This document shows, piece by piece, positions 9,190 to 18,259 of a stretch of 64,000 bases of DNA. The notes under the pieces are model-generated. The model searched no databases. It was not told the DNA's origin and was given only the letters and a program-made list of their open reading frames with translations. Position numbers and translations under genes: made by a program. The DNA is from Bradyrhizobium sp. 186. GTDB taxonomy: Bacteria > Pseudomonadota > Alphaproteobacteria > Rhizobiales > Xanthobacteraceae. The DNA lies in the NCBI RefSeq assembly GCF_023101685.1, contig NZ_CP082164.1, positions 5,270,001-5,334,000 on the forward strand, in the 5' to 3' direction. The stretch's first letter is position 1. Every line of letters begins with the position of its first letter.

Positions 9190-10386
9190 TCAGCGCGCAC
9201 TCCCACCGCGATTCCACCCGCGCCCGCCTTCGCCAAAGATCTCGTGCCCCGTCGGCGTCACCGCAACCGTGTCCTCGAGCTTGATGAAGCCGCGGCTGGG
9301 ATGCTTCATCGTGGTCTCGATCGACACCACCATGCCGGGCTCGAGCGGCAGCCGGGCGTCGACATCGTCGTAGGGAACCGGACCCTTGGCGGTCAGGCGA
9401 GGGGCCTCGTGGCTGACGAGGCCCATGCCGTGGGCCAGAAAATCCGTGCAGCCGCGCTGGGTGATCTGGGCGAGCTGCCGCTCGGCCGCGACGTAGATGT
9501 CGCCGCCCATGACGCCCGGCCGGACTGCGGCGAAGGCGGCGCGCTGCACCGCCTCGATCTCGGCCAGACAGTCCTTCAGCTCGGCATCCGGCTCGCCCAG
9601 CACGGCCATCCGCGCGAGATCGCCGATATAGCCGTGATAGTTGCCGCCAGAGTCCAGCGACAGCACGTCGCCTTGCTCCCAGCGCTGCGCCGACGGCGCT
9701 CGGTTGTGGCTGTTGCCGCAGGCGAGCAGGCAATATTCGAAGGTGAGCCCGCGGTTGACCTCGGCGACGCGCAAGCCGTCCGACAATTGCTGCTTGGTCG
9801 TGCCGGGGCCGTGCCCGGCGATCACCTCCAGCATCGCGGCGATCACCAATTCCGACGCCGTCTTGAGCTTGGCCAGCTCGTCCGCCGACTTGACCGCGCG
9901 CAGCCGCTCCAGCACCAGCACCGCATCCTTGAGCTCGGCGCCGGGCAGGGCGTCGGCAAGCGCCCGGCCCGCGTCCATCGGCAGGAACGCCATCTCGACG
10001 CCGATCCGCTTCATCGGCACCCCGGCATCCTTCAGGATGCTCACGGCGCGCGTGACGGCATCGACCGAGCCGTTGGACTCGGTCCGGACCCGCGGCACCC
10101 AGGGCGGCGCCACGGCGCGCTGGTGGGTCTCCAGGCGGTGGCCGACATAGACGGCTTTTCCGGGCGCGCCCTTGGGATAGACCAGGACGGGCAGATAGCG
10201 GCTGATGCCCATGGCATCCATGTAGTCGAAGAAGATCGCGCGGTCGGCGCCGAGCAGGTACTGCACATTGTGCTTGGACGTCGCGATCAGGACGTCGAGG
10301 TTGGCTGCCTCCATCAGGCGGTCGAGCTTGGCGGCGTCGAACGGAATGCCGCGCGACTCGGCTCCGCGGGTGACGTGCTCCTGCAT
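9190..10386 (-). CDS. M24-family metallopeptidase (Xaa-Pro peptidase / creatinase-like)
   Basis: Protein of 398 residues. An N-terminal creatinase-type domain is followed by the pita-bread M24 catalytic domain. All five expected metal ligands are present in order: Asp in LSLDSGG, Asp in YIGDLAR, His in AHGMGL, Glu in VVSIETT and Glu in IKLEDTV. It is therefore a plausible active aminopeptidase or amidinohydrolase-like enzyme; the substrate is unknown. The start is set at 10386 because GGGAGGT sits just upstream; longer frames to 10515 or 10930 lack this. The gene is divergent from a TRAP transporter and may process what that system imports. Confidence 0.85.
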   Translation of the reverse strand: MQEHVTRGAESRGIPFDAAKLDRLMEAANLDVLIATSKHNVQYLLGADRAIFFDYMDAMGISRYLPVLVYPKGAPGKAVYVGHRLETHQRAVAPPWVPRVRTESNGSVDAVTRAVSILKDAGVPMKRIGVEMAFLPMDAGRALADALPGAELKDAVLVLERLRAVKSADELAKLKTASELVIAAMLEVIAGHGPGTTKQQLSDGLRVAEVNRGLTFEYCLLACGNSHNRAPSAQRWEQGDVLSLDSGGNYHGYIGDLARMAVLGEPDAELKDCLAEIEAVQRAAFAAVRPGVMGGDIYVAAERQLAQITQRGCTDFLAHGMGLVSHEAPRLTAKGPVPYDDVDARLPLEPGMVVSIETTMKHPSRGFIKLEDTVAVTPTGHEIFGEGGRGWNRGGSAR

Positions 10387-10826
10387 GATAGACCTCCCAT
10401 GACTTGCGGCTTGGACCGCTTGTGTTCGTGGCTGCGATTGTCGGCCGGGAGCGGGGTTCTGGGTAGCTGCGGATTTGGCGGGCCTGACCTGCACGCCCAT
10501 ATCCGTAATTCGCATAAGGTATATTATGGAATATATTTATACATAATTGGATCAAATATTTAGGTGGAATTCCTTCCACGGCGCATTCGGTCTCACGCCG
10601 CCTTCGTCCCGGCCATCGAGCCGCCTCGCAGCCCTTGACGGCTACTGTGCATGGGGTCGTTTTCGCGTTTTTTGTAGCGAGCCCATCGCGCCGAAAGCCG
10701 ATATTGCCGTGACGTTGTCCGGCTGCAATAAGCGAAGCCTCGCGAGATCGCAGATGACCTTCTGACCTGACGTCCGTATAGGTTTGCGTCTCACAACAAA
10801 AACAAACTTTCCGAGGAAGCCGACCC
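10387..10826. promoter_or_regulatory. divergent control region between M24 peptidase and TRAP operon
   Basis: This 440-bp region serves both directions. It contains an unusually AT-rich island (about 10508-10562) in otherwise GC-rich DNA, holding the palindrome listed separately. The remainder shows no recognisable ORF or RNA. Such AT-rich divergent spacers commonly hold paired promoters and an operator. No regulator gene lies next to it in this window. Confidence 0.5.
10523..10547. promoter_or_regulatory. palindromic operator candidate ATTATG-N13-CATAAT
   Basis: The arms ATTATG (10523-10528) and CATAAT (10542-10547) are exact complements, spaced 13 bases apart around a second small palindrome, AATATATT. 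The element lies in the AT-rich centre of the divergent spacer, about 140 bp from the peptidase start. This spacing suits a dimeric regulator such as a GntR- or LysR-type protein. Function is inferred from symmetry and position only. Confidence 0.35.
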
Positions 10827-11846
10827 ATGAGCTTTTCCCGACGCACGCTTCTCAAGGCCTCTGCCGCGACCGCGGTCCTGGGCGGCATCAGCGCGCCCCA
10901 CGTGGCGCGCGCCCAGAGCGCCGAGTTCACCTACAAATACGCCAACAACCTGCCAGACACCCATCCGCTGAACGTGCGCGCCAAGGAGATGGCGGCGGCG
11001 ATCAAGAGCGAGACCAACGGCAAGTTCGACCTCCAGATCTTCCCGAACAACCAGCTCGGTTCCGACACCGACATGCTGAGCCAGATCCGCTCCGGCGGCG
11101 TCGAGTTCTTCACGCTGTCGGGCCTGATTCTGGCGACCCTGGTGCCGGCGGCGTCGATCAACGGCATCGGCTTCGCGTTCCCGGACTATGACACGGTCTG
11201 GAAGGCCATGGACGGCGATCTCGGCGCCTATGTCCGCGGCGAGATCAAGAAAGCCGGCCTCGAGGTGATGGACAAGATCTGGGACAACGGCTTCCGCCAG
11301 ACCACGTCCTCGACCAAGCCGATCACGGGCCCGGACGATCTCAAGGGCTTCAAGATCCGCGTGCCGGTGTCGCCGCTGTGGACCTCGATGTTCAAGGCGT
11401 TCGACGCAGCGCCCGCCTCGATCAATTTCAGCGAGGTCTATTCCGCGCTCCAGACCAGGATCGTCGAGGGCCAGGAGAACCCGCTGGCGATCATCTCGAC
11501 CGCAAAGCTCTACGAGGTGCAGAAGTACTGCTCGCTGACCAACCACATGTGGGACGGCTTCTGGTTCCTGGCCAACCGCCGCGCCTGGGAAAAGCTCCCA
11601 CAGGACGTGCGCGCGATCGTCGCCAAGCACATCAACGCCGCCGCCGTCAACGAGCGCACTGATACCGCCAAGCTGAACGCCAATCTCCAGCAGGAGCTCG
11701 CCGGCAAGGGCCTGACATTCAACCAGCCCACGGTCGCGCCATTCCGCGACAAGCTGCGCACGGCCGGCTTCTATGCCGAGTGGAAAGGCAAGTATGGCGA
11801 GCAGGCCTGGGACCTGCTGGAAAAGGCCGTCGGCAAGCTGTCGTAA
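10827..11846 (+). CDS. TRAP transporter substrate-binding protein (DctP family)
   Basis: Periplasmic binding protein of 339 residues for a TRAP transporter, usually binding organic acids. It begins with a twin-arginine-type signal (SRRTLLKASAATAVLGGISA, cleaved after ARAQS), so it may be exported folded. The DctP core is clear: the HPLNVRAKEMAAAIKSETNGK region, the GGVEFFTLSG turn and the conserved central stretch KGFKIRVPVSPLW, where the arginine normally contacts the ligand carboxylate. Ribosome site GAGGAAG precedes the ATG. The gene starts an operon with the fused permease 15 bp downstream. Confidence 0.9.
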   Translation: MSFSRRTLLKASAATAVLGGISAPHVARAQSAEFTYKYANNLPDTHPLNVRAKEMAAAIKSETNGKFDLQIFPNNQLGSDTDMLSQIRSGGVEFFTLSGLILATLVPAASINGIGFAFPDYDTVWKAMDGDLGAYVRGEIKKAGLEVMDKIWDNGFRQTTSSTKPITGPDDLKGFKIRVPVSPLWTSMFKAFDAAPASINFSEVYSALQTRIVEGQENPLAIISTAKLYEVQKYCSLTNHMWDGFWFLANRRAWEKLPQDVRAIVAKHINAAAVNERTDTAKLNANLQQELAGKGLTFNQPTVAPFRDKLRTAGFYAEWKGKYGEQAWDLLEKAVGKLS

Positions 11847-11861
11847 CGCGTTGGGGCCGTC

Positions 11862-13751
11862 ATGGCTCATATCGAGGTTGAGGTGACCGCAGTGGTGGGC
11901 GAGGTGGCTGTTCAGTCCCCTCGCCGACCTTCGCTGCTGGCTTCGCTGGAACGCGCTCTCGGCCTCATCGTCGAAATCCCGGCGGCGATCCTGGTGGTTG
12001 CCGAGATCGTGATCCTGTTTGCCGGCGTGGTCGCGCGCTACGGCCTGCACCGACCGTTGATCTGGTCGGACGAGCTCGCCTCGATCCTGTTCCTGTGGCT
12101 GGCGATGTTGGGCGCCGCCGTGGCGTTCCGCCGCTCCGAGCACATGCGGATGACCGCGATCGTCGCAAGCGCAAAGCCCGCGATGCGGGCTTGGCTCGAT
12201 CTGGTCGCGACCTCCGCCGCGCTGGCGTTCCTGGCGCTGATCGTCTGGCCGTCCTACGACTACGCTTACGAAGAGAGCTTCATCACCACGCCCGCGCTCC
12301 AGATCTCGAATATGTGGCGCGCCGCAGCGCTCCCGGTCGGCATCTGCCTGATGGCGGCGTTTGCGCTGCTGCGGCTGGTGCGCGCGGCCGATTACCGGAT
12401 GGTCGCCGCCGCCGTGCTGTCGGTTGCGGTCGTGATCGGCCTGTTCTGGCTGGCGGAGCCGTCGTTGCGGCCGCTCGGCAATCTCAACCTCGTGATCTTC
12501 TTCGTCGGCGTTGCCGGCTTCTGCGTCTTTGCCGGCGTTCCCATTGCGTTCGGCTTTGGCCTCGCGATCTTCGGCTATCTCGCGCTGACCACGCGCACGC
12601 CGGTGATGGTGCTGGTCGGACGGATGGACGAGGGCATGAGCCACCTCATCCTGCTCTCGGTGCCGCTGTTCGTGTTCCTGGGCCTGCTGATCGAGATGAC
12701 CGGCATGGCGCGGGCCATGGTGGCGTTCCTGGCCAGCCTGCTCGGCCACGTCCGTGGCGGCCTGCATTATGTTCTGGTCGGCGCCATGTACCTGGTCTCC
12801 GGCATCTCCGGAGCCAAGGCCGCCGACATGGCGGCGGTTGCGCCCGTGCTATTCCCTGAGATGAAGCAGCGCGGCGCCCGCCCCGGCGATCTTGTCGCGC
12901 TTCTTGCGGCTACCGGCGCCCAGACCGAGACCATTCCGCCGAGCCTGGTGCTGATCACCATCGGTTCGGTGACGGGTGTCTCGATCGCAGCGCTCTTCAC
13001 CGGCGGCCTCTTGCCCGGCGTCGTGCTCGCGATCACGCTCTGCATGCTGGTGTGGTGGCGCTACCGCCACGAGGACATGAGCCATGTCCGCCGCGCCAAG
13101 GCTTCCGAGATCGGCAAGACCTTCATCATCGCCCTGCCCGCGCTCGCGCTGCCCTTCGTGATCCGCTACGCCGTGGTCGAAGGCGTTGCCACCGCCACCG
13201 AGGTCTCCACCATCGGCATCGTCTACGGCGCCCTGGTCGGGCTCCTGGTCTACCGCCGCTTCGACTGGCGGCGGCTGTTTCCGATGCTGGTCGAGACCGC
13301 CGCGCTGTCGGGCGCGATCCTCCTGATCATCGGCACGGCGACCGGCATGGCCTGGGGCCTGACCCAGTCCGGCTTCTCGCGCTCGCTGGCCTCAGCCATG
13401 ACCGGATTGCCGGGCGGATCGGCGACCTTCATCGCCGTCTCGATCCTGGCCTTCACCATCCTCGGCAGCGTGCTGGAGGGCATCCCGGCAATCGTGTTGT
13501 TCGGGCCGCTGCTGTTTCCGATCGCGCGTGCTGTCGGCGTGCACGAGGTGCACTATGCCATGGTGATCATTCTGGCGATGGGTATCGGGCTATTCGCCCC
13601 GCCCTTCGGCGTCGGCTATTATGCGGCCTGCGCCATCGGACGCGTCGATCCGGCCGAAGGCATCAGGCCGATCTGGGGCTATCTGATGGCGCTGCTGGTG
13701 GGATTGATCATCGTCGCGATCTTCCCCTGGATATCGATCGGATTCCTTTGA
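11862..13751 (+). CDS. TRAP transporter fused small-large permease (DctQM)
   Basis: Inner-membrane protein of 629 residues in which the four-helix DctQ part (about 20-200, with WSDELASILFLWLAMLGAAVAF) is joined to the DctM part (about 210-629, with ISGAKAADMAAVAPVLFP and FAPPFGVGYYAACAI). Together they form the cation-driven translocation channel for the substrate delivered by the upstream binding protein. Natural QM fusions are well known in this family. The gene starts 15 bp after the binding protein gene and ends 22 bp before the acyl-CoA synthetase start, indicating one transcript. Confidence 0.9.
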   Translation: MAHIEVEVTAVVGEVAVQSPRRPSLLASLERALGLIVEIPAAILVVAEIVILFAGVVARYGLHRPLIWSDELASILFLWLAMLGAAVAFRRSEHMRMTAIVASAKPAMRAWLDLVATSAALAFLALIVWPSYDYAYEESFITTPALQISNMWRAAALPVGICLMAAFALLRLVRAADYRMVAAAVLSVAVVIGLFWLAEPSLRPLGNLNLVIFFVGVAGFCVFAGVPIAFGFGLAIFGYLALTTRTPVMVLVGRMDEGMSHLILLSVPLFVFLGLLIEMTGMARAMVAFLASLLGHVRGGLHYVLVGAMYLVSGISGAKAADMAAVAPVLFPEMKQRGARPGDLVALLAATGAQTETIPPSLVLITIGSVTGVSIAALFTGGLLPGVVLAITLCMLVWWRYRHEDMSHVRRAKASEIGKTFIIALPALALPFVIRYAVVEGVATATEVSTIGIVYGALVGLLVYRRFDWRRLFPMLVETAALSGAILLIIGTATGMAWGLTQSGFSRSLASAMTGLPGGSATFIAVSILAFTILGSVLEGIPAIVLFGPLLFPIARAVGVHEVHYAMVIILAMGIGLFAPPFGVGYYAACAIGRVDPAEGIRPIWGYLMALLVGLIIVAIFPWISIGFL

Positions 13752-13773
13752 GACGCTTTTGAGGAGGGTGTCG

Positions 13774-15423
13774 ATGAGTGAGCGGCAGAACCAGTACAAT
13801 ATCGGCCTCGACAAGACTCTCGCCAATTACGTGCCGCTGACGCCGCTCAGCTTTCTCGCGCGCAGCGCCGCCGTCTATCCCGATCACGTCAGCACCGTCT
13901 ATGAAGGCCGCAGCTTCACCTGGGCGCAGACCTACGCGCGCTGCCGGCGCTTTGCCTCTTATCTCGCGGGCAAGGGCATCGGCGTCGGCGATACGGTGGC
14001 GGCAATGCTGCCGAACATCCCGGCGATGAACGAGGCGCATTTCGCGGTGCCGATGACGGGCGGCGTATTGAATGCGCTCAACATCCGTCTCGATGCGGCC
14101 TCGATCGCGTTCCAGCTCGACCATGGCGGCGCGAAGATCATCCTGGTCGATCCCGAATTTTCCGCGGTCATCACCGATGCGCTGTCGCAAATGAGCGGCC
14201 AGAAGCCGTTCGTGGTCGACGTCGACGATGCCGCCTTCAAGGGCGGCAAGCGTATCGGCGAGATCGAGTATGAGGAGGCCGTTGCGCAGGGCGATCCGAG
14301 CTTCACCGCGATTCCGCCAAAGGACGAATGGGACGCCATCGCGCTCAGCTACACCTCGGGCACGACGGGCAATCCCAAGGGCGTCGTCACCCATCATCGC
14401 GGCGCCTATCTGAACGCCGTCAGCAACATCCTCGCAGGCCAACTCGGCCAGCATCCGGTCTATCTCTGGACGCTGCCGATGTTCCATTGCAACGGCTGGT
14501 GCTTCCCCTGGACCATCGCGGCGGCCGCCGGCATCAATGTCTGCCTGCGCAAGGTCGAGCCCACGAAAATCTTCGAGCTGATCAAGACGCACGACGTCAC
14601 CCACATGTGCGGCGCGCCGATCGTCTACAACACCCTGATCAACGCGCCCGATGCGCCTAAAGGTAGTGCGGCCCGCCGCGTCGTCGGTCTGATCGCTGGT
14701 GCCGCACCGCCGGTCGCGGTGCTCGAAGGCGCGGAGAACATCGGCATCAAGCTTACGCACGTCTACGGCCTGACCGAGGTCTACGGCCCCGCCTCCGTCT
14801 GCGCCGAGCAGCCCGGCTGGGACGACCTGCCCGCCGCCGAGCGCGCGCGCATGAAGCGGCGGCAGGGCGTGCCCTACCCGCTCGAGGAAGGTGTCACCGT
14901 CATCAACACGCAGACCATGCAGGAGGTACCGCGCGACGGCGAGACCATCGGCGAGGTCATGTTCCGCGGCAACATCGTGATGAAGGGCTATCTCAAGAAC
15001 GAGAAGGCCACGAAGGAAGCGTTTGAGGGTGGCTGGTTTCACACCGGTGATCTCGGCGTGCTCGACGAGCACGGCTACGTCATCATCAAGGACCGCTCCA
15101 AGGACATCATCATCTCCGGCGGCGAGAACATCTCCTCGGTCGAGGTCGAGGACGTCCTCTACAAGCACCCGGCCGTGCTGTTCGCAGCCGTGGTGGCAAA
15201 ACCCGATCCGAAATGGGGTGAAGTGCCCTGCGCCTTCGTCGAGCTGAAGGACGGCGCCAGCGCGACCGAAGCCGACATCATCGCCTTCTGCCGCACCCAC
15301 ATGTCGGGCTTCAAGACACCGAAGGCAATCGTGTTCGGGCCGATCCCGAAGACCTCGACCGGAAAGATCCAGAAATTCCTGCTGCGCAACGAGGTGGGAT
15401 CAGTGAAGGCGATTTCGGCCTGA
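13774..15423 (+). CDS. AMP-dependent acyl-CoA synthetase
   Basis: Protein of 549 residues of the ANL adenylate-forming superfamily. It activates a carboxylic acid as acyl-AMP and transfers it to CoA. Motifs in order: P-loop-like LSYTSGTTGNPKGVV (about 190), GLTEVYGP, HTGDLGVLDEHGY, hinge DRSKDIIISGGENIS and the C-terminal catalytic lysine motif KTSTGKIQKF. Medium- or short-chain acids are likely from overall similarity to fadD-like enzymes, but chain length is not readable. GAGGAGGG precedes the ATG at 13774. Co-transcription with the TRAP genes suggests that it activates the imported acid. Confidence 0.88.
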   Translation: MSERQNQYNIGLDKTLANYVPLTPLSFLARSAAVYPDHVSTVYEGRSFTWAQTYARCRRFASYLAGKGIGVGDTVAAMLPNIPAMNEAHFAVPMTGGVLNALNIRLDAASIAFQLDHGGAKIILVDPEFSAVITDALSQMSGQKPFVVDVDDAAFKGGKRIGEIEYEEAVAQGDPSFTAIPPKDEWDAIALSYTSGTTGNPKGVVTHHRGAYLNAVSNILAGQLGQHPVYLWTLPMFHCNGWCFPWTIAAAAGINVCLRKVEPTKIFELIKTHDVTHMCGAPIVYNTLINAPDAPKGSAARRVVGLIAGAAPPVAVLEGAENIGIKLTHVYGLTEVYGPASVCAEQPGWDDLPAAERARMKRRQGVPYPLEEGVTVINTQTMQEVPRDGETIGEVMFRGNIVMKGYLKNEKATKEAFEGGWFHTGDLGVLDEHGYVIIKDRSKDIIISGGENISSVEVEDVLYKHPAVLFAAVVAKPDPKWGEVPCAFVELKDGASATEADIIAFCRTHMSGFKTPKAIVFGPIPKTSTGKIQKFLLRNEVGSVKAISA

Positions 15424-15458
15424 GCTGGTGCTTGGACCCGGCGCCGCATTGGGCGTGT

Positions 15459-15500
15459 CCCTGCCTGTCCTAATTGCTTGATAAAGCTGGACAGGCAGGG
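15459..15500. repeat. perfect 12-bp inverted repeat between acyl-CoA synthetase and TetR gene
   Basis: CCCTGCCTGTCC (15459-15470) and GGACAGGCAGGG (15489-15500) are exact complements separated by 18 bases. It lies 36 bp after the synthetase stop and 95 bp before the TetR gene. It could be a transcription terminator for the TRAP operon, although no T-run follows, or an operator in the TetR promoter region. Confidence 0.45.
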
Positions 15501-15594
15501 CAATTTCCGGCCGGGATCGCCGATATCATTCCGGCGGACCGGAGCATCCCGCTCAGCCTTTGCGCGCGAAGGCAAAGCTTCTCATTGAGGCCCT

Positions 15595-16329
15595 ATGGCT
15601 GCCACGTCCGCCGACAAGGTCAAGCTTTTTCGCATCCGCCGCGCGCCAAAAGGCGGCCGCAAGGCGGCGCCGGGCCCTGACATCGAAGGAAAAATCCTCG
15701 ATGCGGCGGAGTTCGTCTTTGGGCATTTCGGGTTTCGTGGAGCGACGACGGCACTGATCGCCAAGAAAGCGTCGATCGCAAAACCCCACATCTACTACTA
15801 TTTCGAGGACAAGGAGGATCTGTATCGCGCGGTGCTCGAACGCGCGATGAACATGTGGGCACGAGACATGGACAGTCTCGATATGACGTCCGAGGTCGAG
15901 ACCATCCTCGTTCGCTACATTCACAAAAAGATCGATTTTTCACGAGACCACCCTCATCTGTCACGCATCTATGCCAATGAAATCATCAGCGGCGCGCAAT
16001 TCATCGGCAGCTTCATCGAGAAGGTCTCGACCCCGTTGCTGCTCGACAAAGTCAAAACGCTGGACCATTGGGCTGCGAGCGGGGCCATTCGCCCAATCAG
16101 CACCGTCGATCTTTTCTTCTGCATCTGGGCGATGACCCAGGCCTATGCCGATTATTCGAGTCAGATGATCATCATGAAGCGCAAGAGACAGCTCGAAGAA
16201 GCTGACTACGCGGCGGCGAAGGCGACGATCGTCCAGCTCGTCCTCGGCGGACTCGGCCTTCAGGGCCACGACAGATCGGCGGACCGGGCGGCTCCCGTGA
16301 AGCGGACGAAGGCCAGGCTCGGTACCTAG
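15595..16329 (+). CDS. TetR-family transcriptional regulator (RutR-like)
   Basis: Protein of 244 residues. The N-terminal helix-turn-helix (about 30-80) shows ILDAAEFVFGHFGFRGATTALIAKK followed by PHIYYYFEDKEDLYRAVL, the standard TetR DNA-binding pattern. The remainder is helical and resembles the C-terminal domain of RutR-type regulators. RutR controls pyrimidine use in E. coli. Here the next gene is a nucleobase permease, so control of nucleobase or hydantoin uptake is a reasonable inference. An arginine/lysine-rich tail ends the protein. The likely target is the twin repeat at 16500-16534. Confidence 0.82.
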   Translation: MAATSADKVKLFRIRRAPKGGRKAAPGPDIEGKILDAAEFVFGHFGFRGATTALIAKKASIAKPHIYYYFEDKEDLYRAVLERAMNMWARDMDSLDMTSEVETILVRYIHKKIDFSRDHPHLSRIYANEIISGAQFIGSFIEKVSTPLLLDKVKTLDHWAASGAIRPISTVDLFFCIWAMTQAYADYSSQMIIMKRKRQLEEADYAAAKATIVQLVLGGLGLQGHDRSADRAAPVKRTKARLGT

Positions 16330-16499
16330 CCGATTGTTCGGTCGGCCGTTTTTGGACGCGAAACGGCTTTCACCCCACCCAGCCCACTTCACACCTAGCG
16401 CGGGCGATCGTCGCTCATTCCGCGATTTCGATCCCTGGTTGTGGCGCGACAATTGCCCCAGCACCCATGCCAAATCGCAAATTCTTGTTTGTAAAAAAC

Positions 16500-16534
16500 T
16501 TTTATCGATCGTTAAACTATTTTATCGATCGTTA
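16500..16534 (+). promoter_or_regulatory. twin operator-like repeat upstream of the NCS1 permease
   Basis: The 15-base unit TTTTATCGATCGTTA occurs twice, at 16500-16514 and 16520-16534, with an exact 20-base period (about two helical turns). Each copy is itself nearly palindromic around CGATCG (TTA-T-CGATCG-T-TAA in copy 1). The pair lies between the TetR gene and the permease gene, 123 bp before the permease start. This is what a cooperative pair of TetR-dimer sites would look like. The assignment to the adjacent TetR is inference. Confidence 0.55.
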
Positions 16535-16656
16535 TAGGAGTGGCATGTCACTTGCTTCGATCCGAGCGTCCGGCACGGTGCGGGACATCAACAGCAGGGG
16601 CTGCGGTTTTCAACGAGGCAGTTGTTCCTGCGCCAGCAACATTCGAGGTAGAGGAC

Positions 16657-18138
16657 ATGTCATCCAAGAGCGGCGACGTTCCCACGCTGATCATCACAGG
16701 CGCCCATCCCAAGCTCTATAACCACGACCTTGCTCCGACCGCGCCCGAGGGACGAACCTGGGGTGTATTCAGCCTGTTTGCGATGTGGATGTCGGACGTC
16801 CACTCCGTCGGCGGCTATACGTTCGCCGCAAGCCTCTTTTTTCTCGGCTTGACCGGATGGCAGGTTCTCATCTCGATGGCGGTCGGCATCACGGCGGTCT
16901 ACTTCCTGATGAACCTCATCGGCCGCCCGTCCCAGCGCTACGGCATCCCTTTCCCGGTCATGGCGCGCGTGTCGTTCGGCGTTATGGGCGCCAATCTCGC
17001 CGCTATGGTGCGCGGCGTCGTCGGCATCGTCTGGTACGGCGTGCAGACCTACTTGGCCTCGAAGGCGGTTCAGGTCCTCGTCGTCACCTTGGTTCCTTCG
17101 GCCGCCGATCTGACACATAACAGCATCATCGGCCTGTCCACCCTGGCCTGGTTCAGCTTTCTGTTCATGTGGCTGTTCCAGCTTATCATCTTCCTAAGCG
17201 GCATGGAGCGCATCCGCCGCTTCATCGATTTCTGCGGGCCGGTGGTTTACGTCGTCATGCTCGCCCTCGCGATCTGGATGCTGTGGCAGAGCGGCTTTTC
17301 GAGCCTATCGCTTCAGCTCAGTCCGCCCGCGGCTTCGAACGCGGCAACGATTGGAGTGATGGCCAATGCCGCGATGCTGATCGTCGCCTACTTCTCGGCC
17401 CTCCTGCTCAACTTCGGCGACTTCGCCCGGTTCGCCAAGGACGAGGACGCCATGAGGATGGGCAATCTGCTCGGCCTGCCCGTCAACTTCCTGGTATTTT
17501 CAATCATTACGGTGATCGTGACAGCCGGTACGCTGAAGGTTTTCGGGGAGGCGATCATGGATCCGGTTCTGATCGTCGAGAAAATCGGCAATCCGATCGT
17601 GGTCATCGTCGGCTCGATTACGTTCATCGTCGCGACGATGGGCATCAACATCGTCGCCAACTTCGTCTCGCCCGCCTACGATATCTCGAACCTCAATCCG
17701 GAGCGCATCAATTTCAGGATGGGCGGCCTCATCACGTCCATCCTGTCAGTTCTGGTCTGTCCGTGGCTGTTCGTAGCGAGCCCATCGGCCATCACGCTGT
17801 TTGTCAGCGTCTTCGGCTCAACGCTCGGACCGATGTTCGGCATCATGATCGCCGACTACTATCTCGTGAAAAAGCAGATTGTGATGGTCGAGGACCTCTA
17901 CACGATGTCGTCGAGCGGCGCATTCAACTACGACGGGGGCTGGAATCACAGGGCGCTGATCGCGCTCGCCCTATCCGGCACCCTGTCCATCGGATTGTCC
18001 CTGTTGGGTGCCTACGGACTGATCTTCAATGTCGGCGACTGGGGATGGCTCATAGGTGCCAGCGTTGGTGGATTGATCTACCGAGCCCTCTCGAAGGAGC
18101 AAAGGCCAGTTTCCATCGTCGTCGCAGCGGGCGAATGA
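16657..18138 (+). CDS. NCS1-family nucleobase/allantoin:cation symporter
   Basis: Inner-membrane transporter of 493 residues with about 12 helices. Nucleobase-cation-symport-1 features are the N-terminal YNHDLAPTAPEGRTWG, the FAMWMSDVHSVGGYTFAASLFFLGLTGWQVL first helix, RYGIPFPVMARVSFGVMGANLAAMVRG and the later NFGDFARFAKDE loop. Members carry uracil, cytosine, allantoin, hydantoin or thiamine precursors; which one cannot be told here. The start at 16657 has GGTAGAGG just upstream and matches the family's N terminus; the frame is open from 16540. It is probably controlled by the TetR protein encoded upstream. Confidence 0.88.
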   Translation: MSSKSGDVPTLIITGAHPKLYNHDLAPTAPEGRTWGVFSLFAMWMSDVHSVGGYTFAASLFFLGLTGWQVLISMAVGITAVYFLMNLIGRPSQRYGIPFPVMARVSFGVMGANLAAMVRGVVGIVWYGVQTYLASKAVQVLVVTLVPSAADLTHNSIIGLSTLAWFSFLFMWLFQLIIFLSGMERIRRFIDFCGPVVYVVMLALAIWMLWQSGFSSLSLQLSPPAASNAATIGVMANAAMLIVAYFSALLLNFGDFARFAKDEDAMRMGNLLGLPVNFLVFSIITVIVTAGTLKVFGEAIMDPVLIVEKIGNPIVVIVGSITFIVATMGINIVANFVSPAYDISNLNPERINFRMGGLITSILSVLVCPWLFVASPSAITLFVSVFGSTLGPMFGIMIADYYLVKKQIVMVEDLYTMSSSGAFNYDGGWNHRALIALALSGTLSIGLSLLGAYGLIFNVGDWGWLIGASVGGLIYRALSKEQRPVSIVVAAGE

Positions 18139-18259
18139 CCTCCGAAGTTGCGGGTCGACCGCCATGTGGGCGGCGCTCCCGCAACGCTCTGAGCGTGCGC
18201 GTTCGGTCGAACGCGCACGCAAGCCCGGTGCGGCGTCGCGGTGTTCGCCGGAGACGCTG

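Noticed and set aside
9020..10930. 636-codon minus-strand frame over the M24 gene
   Set aside because: It is a shadow: Arg/Pro/Ala-rich with no domain, while the overlapping M24 frame has all metal ligands.
10791..12767. 658-codon minus-strand frame opposite the TRAP genes
   Set aside because: The His/Arg/Gln-rich composition is typical of antisense frames in GC-rich DNA; the plus-strand TRAP genes are certain.
13708..15300. 530-codon minus-strand frame opposite the acyl-CoA synthetase
   Set aside because: Antisense shadow; the plus frame carries every AMP-synthetase motif.
16545..16721. 58-codon ORF after a TAGGAG site, overlapping the NCS1 start
   Set aside because: The product is Arg/Ser/His-rich noise; the site may only reflect the operator flank.
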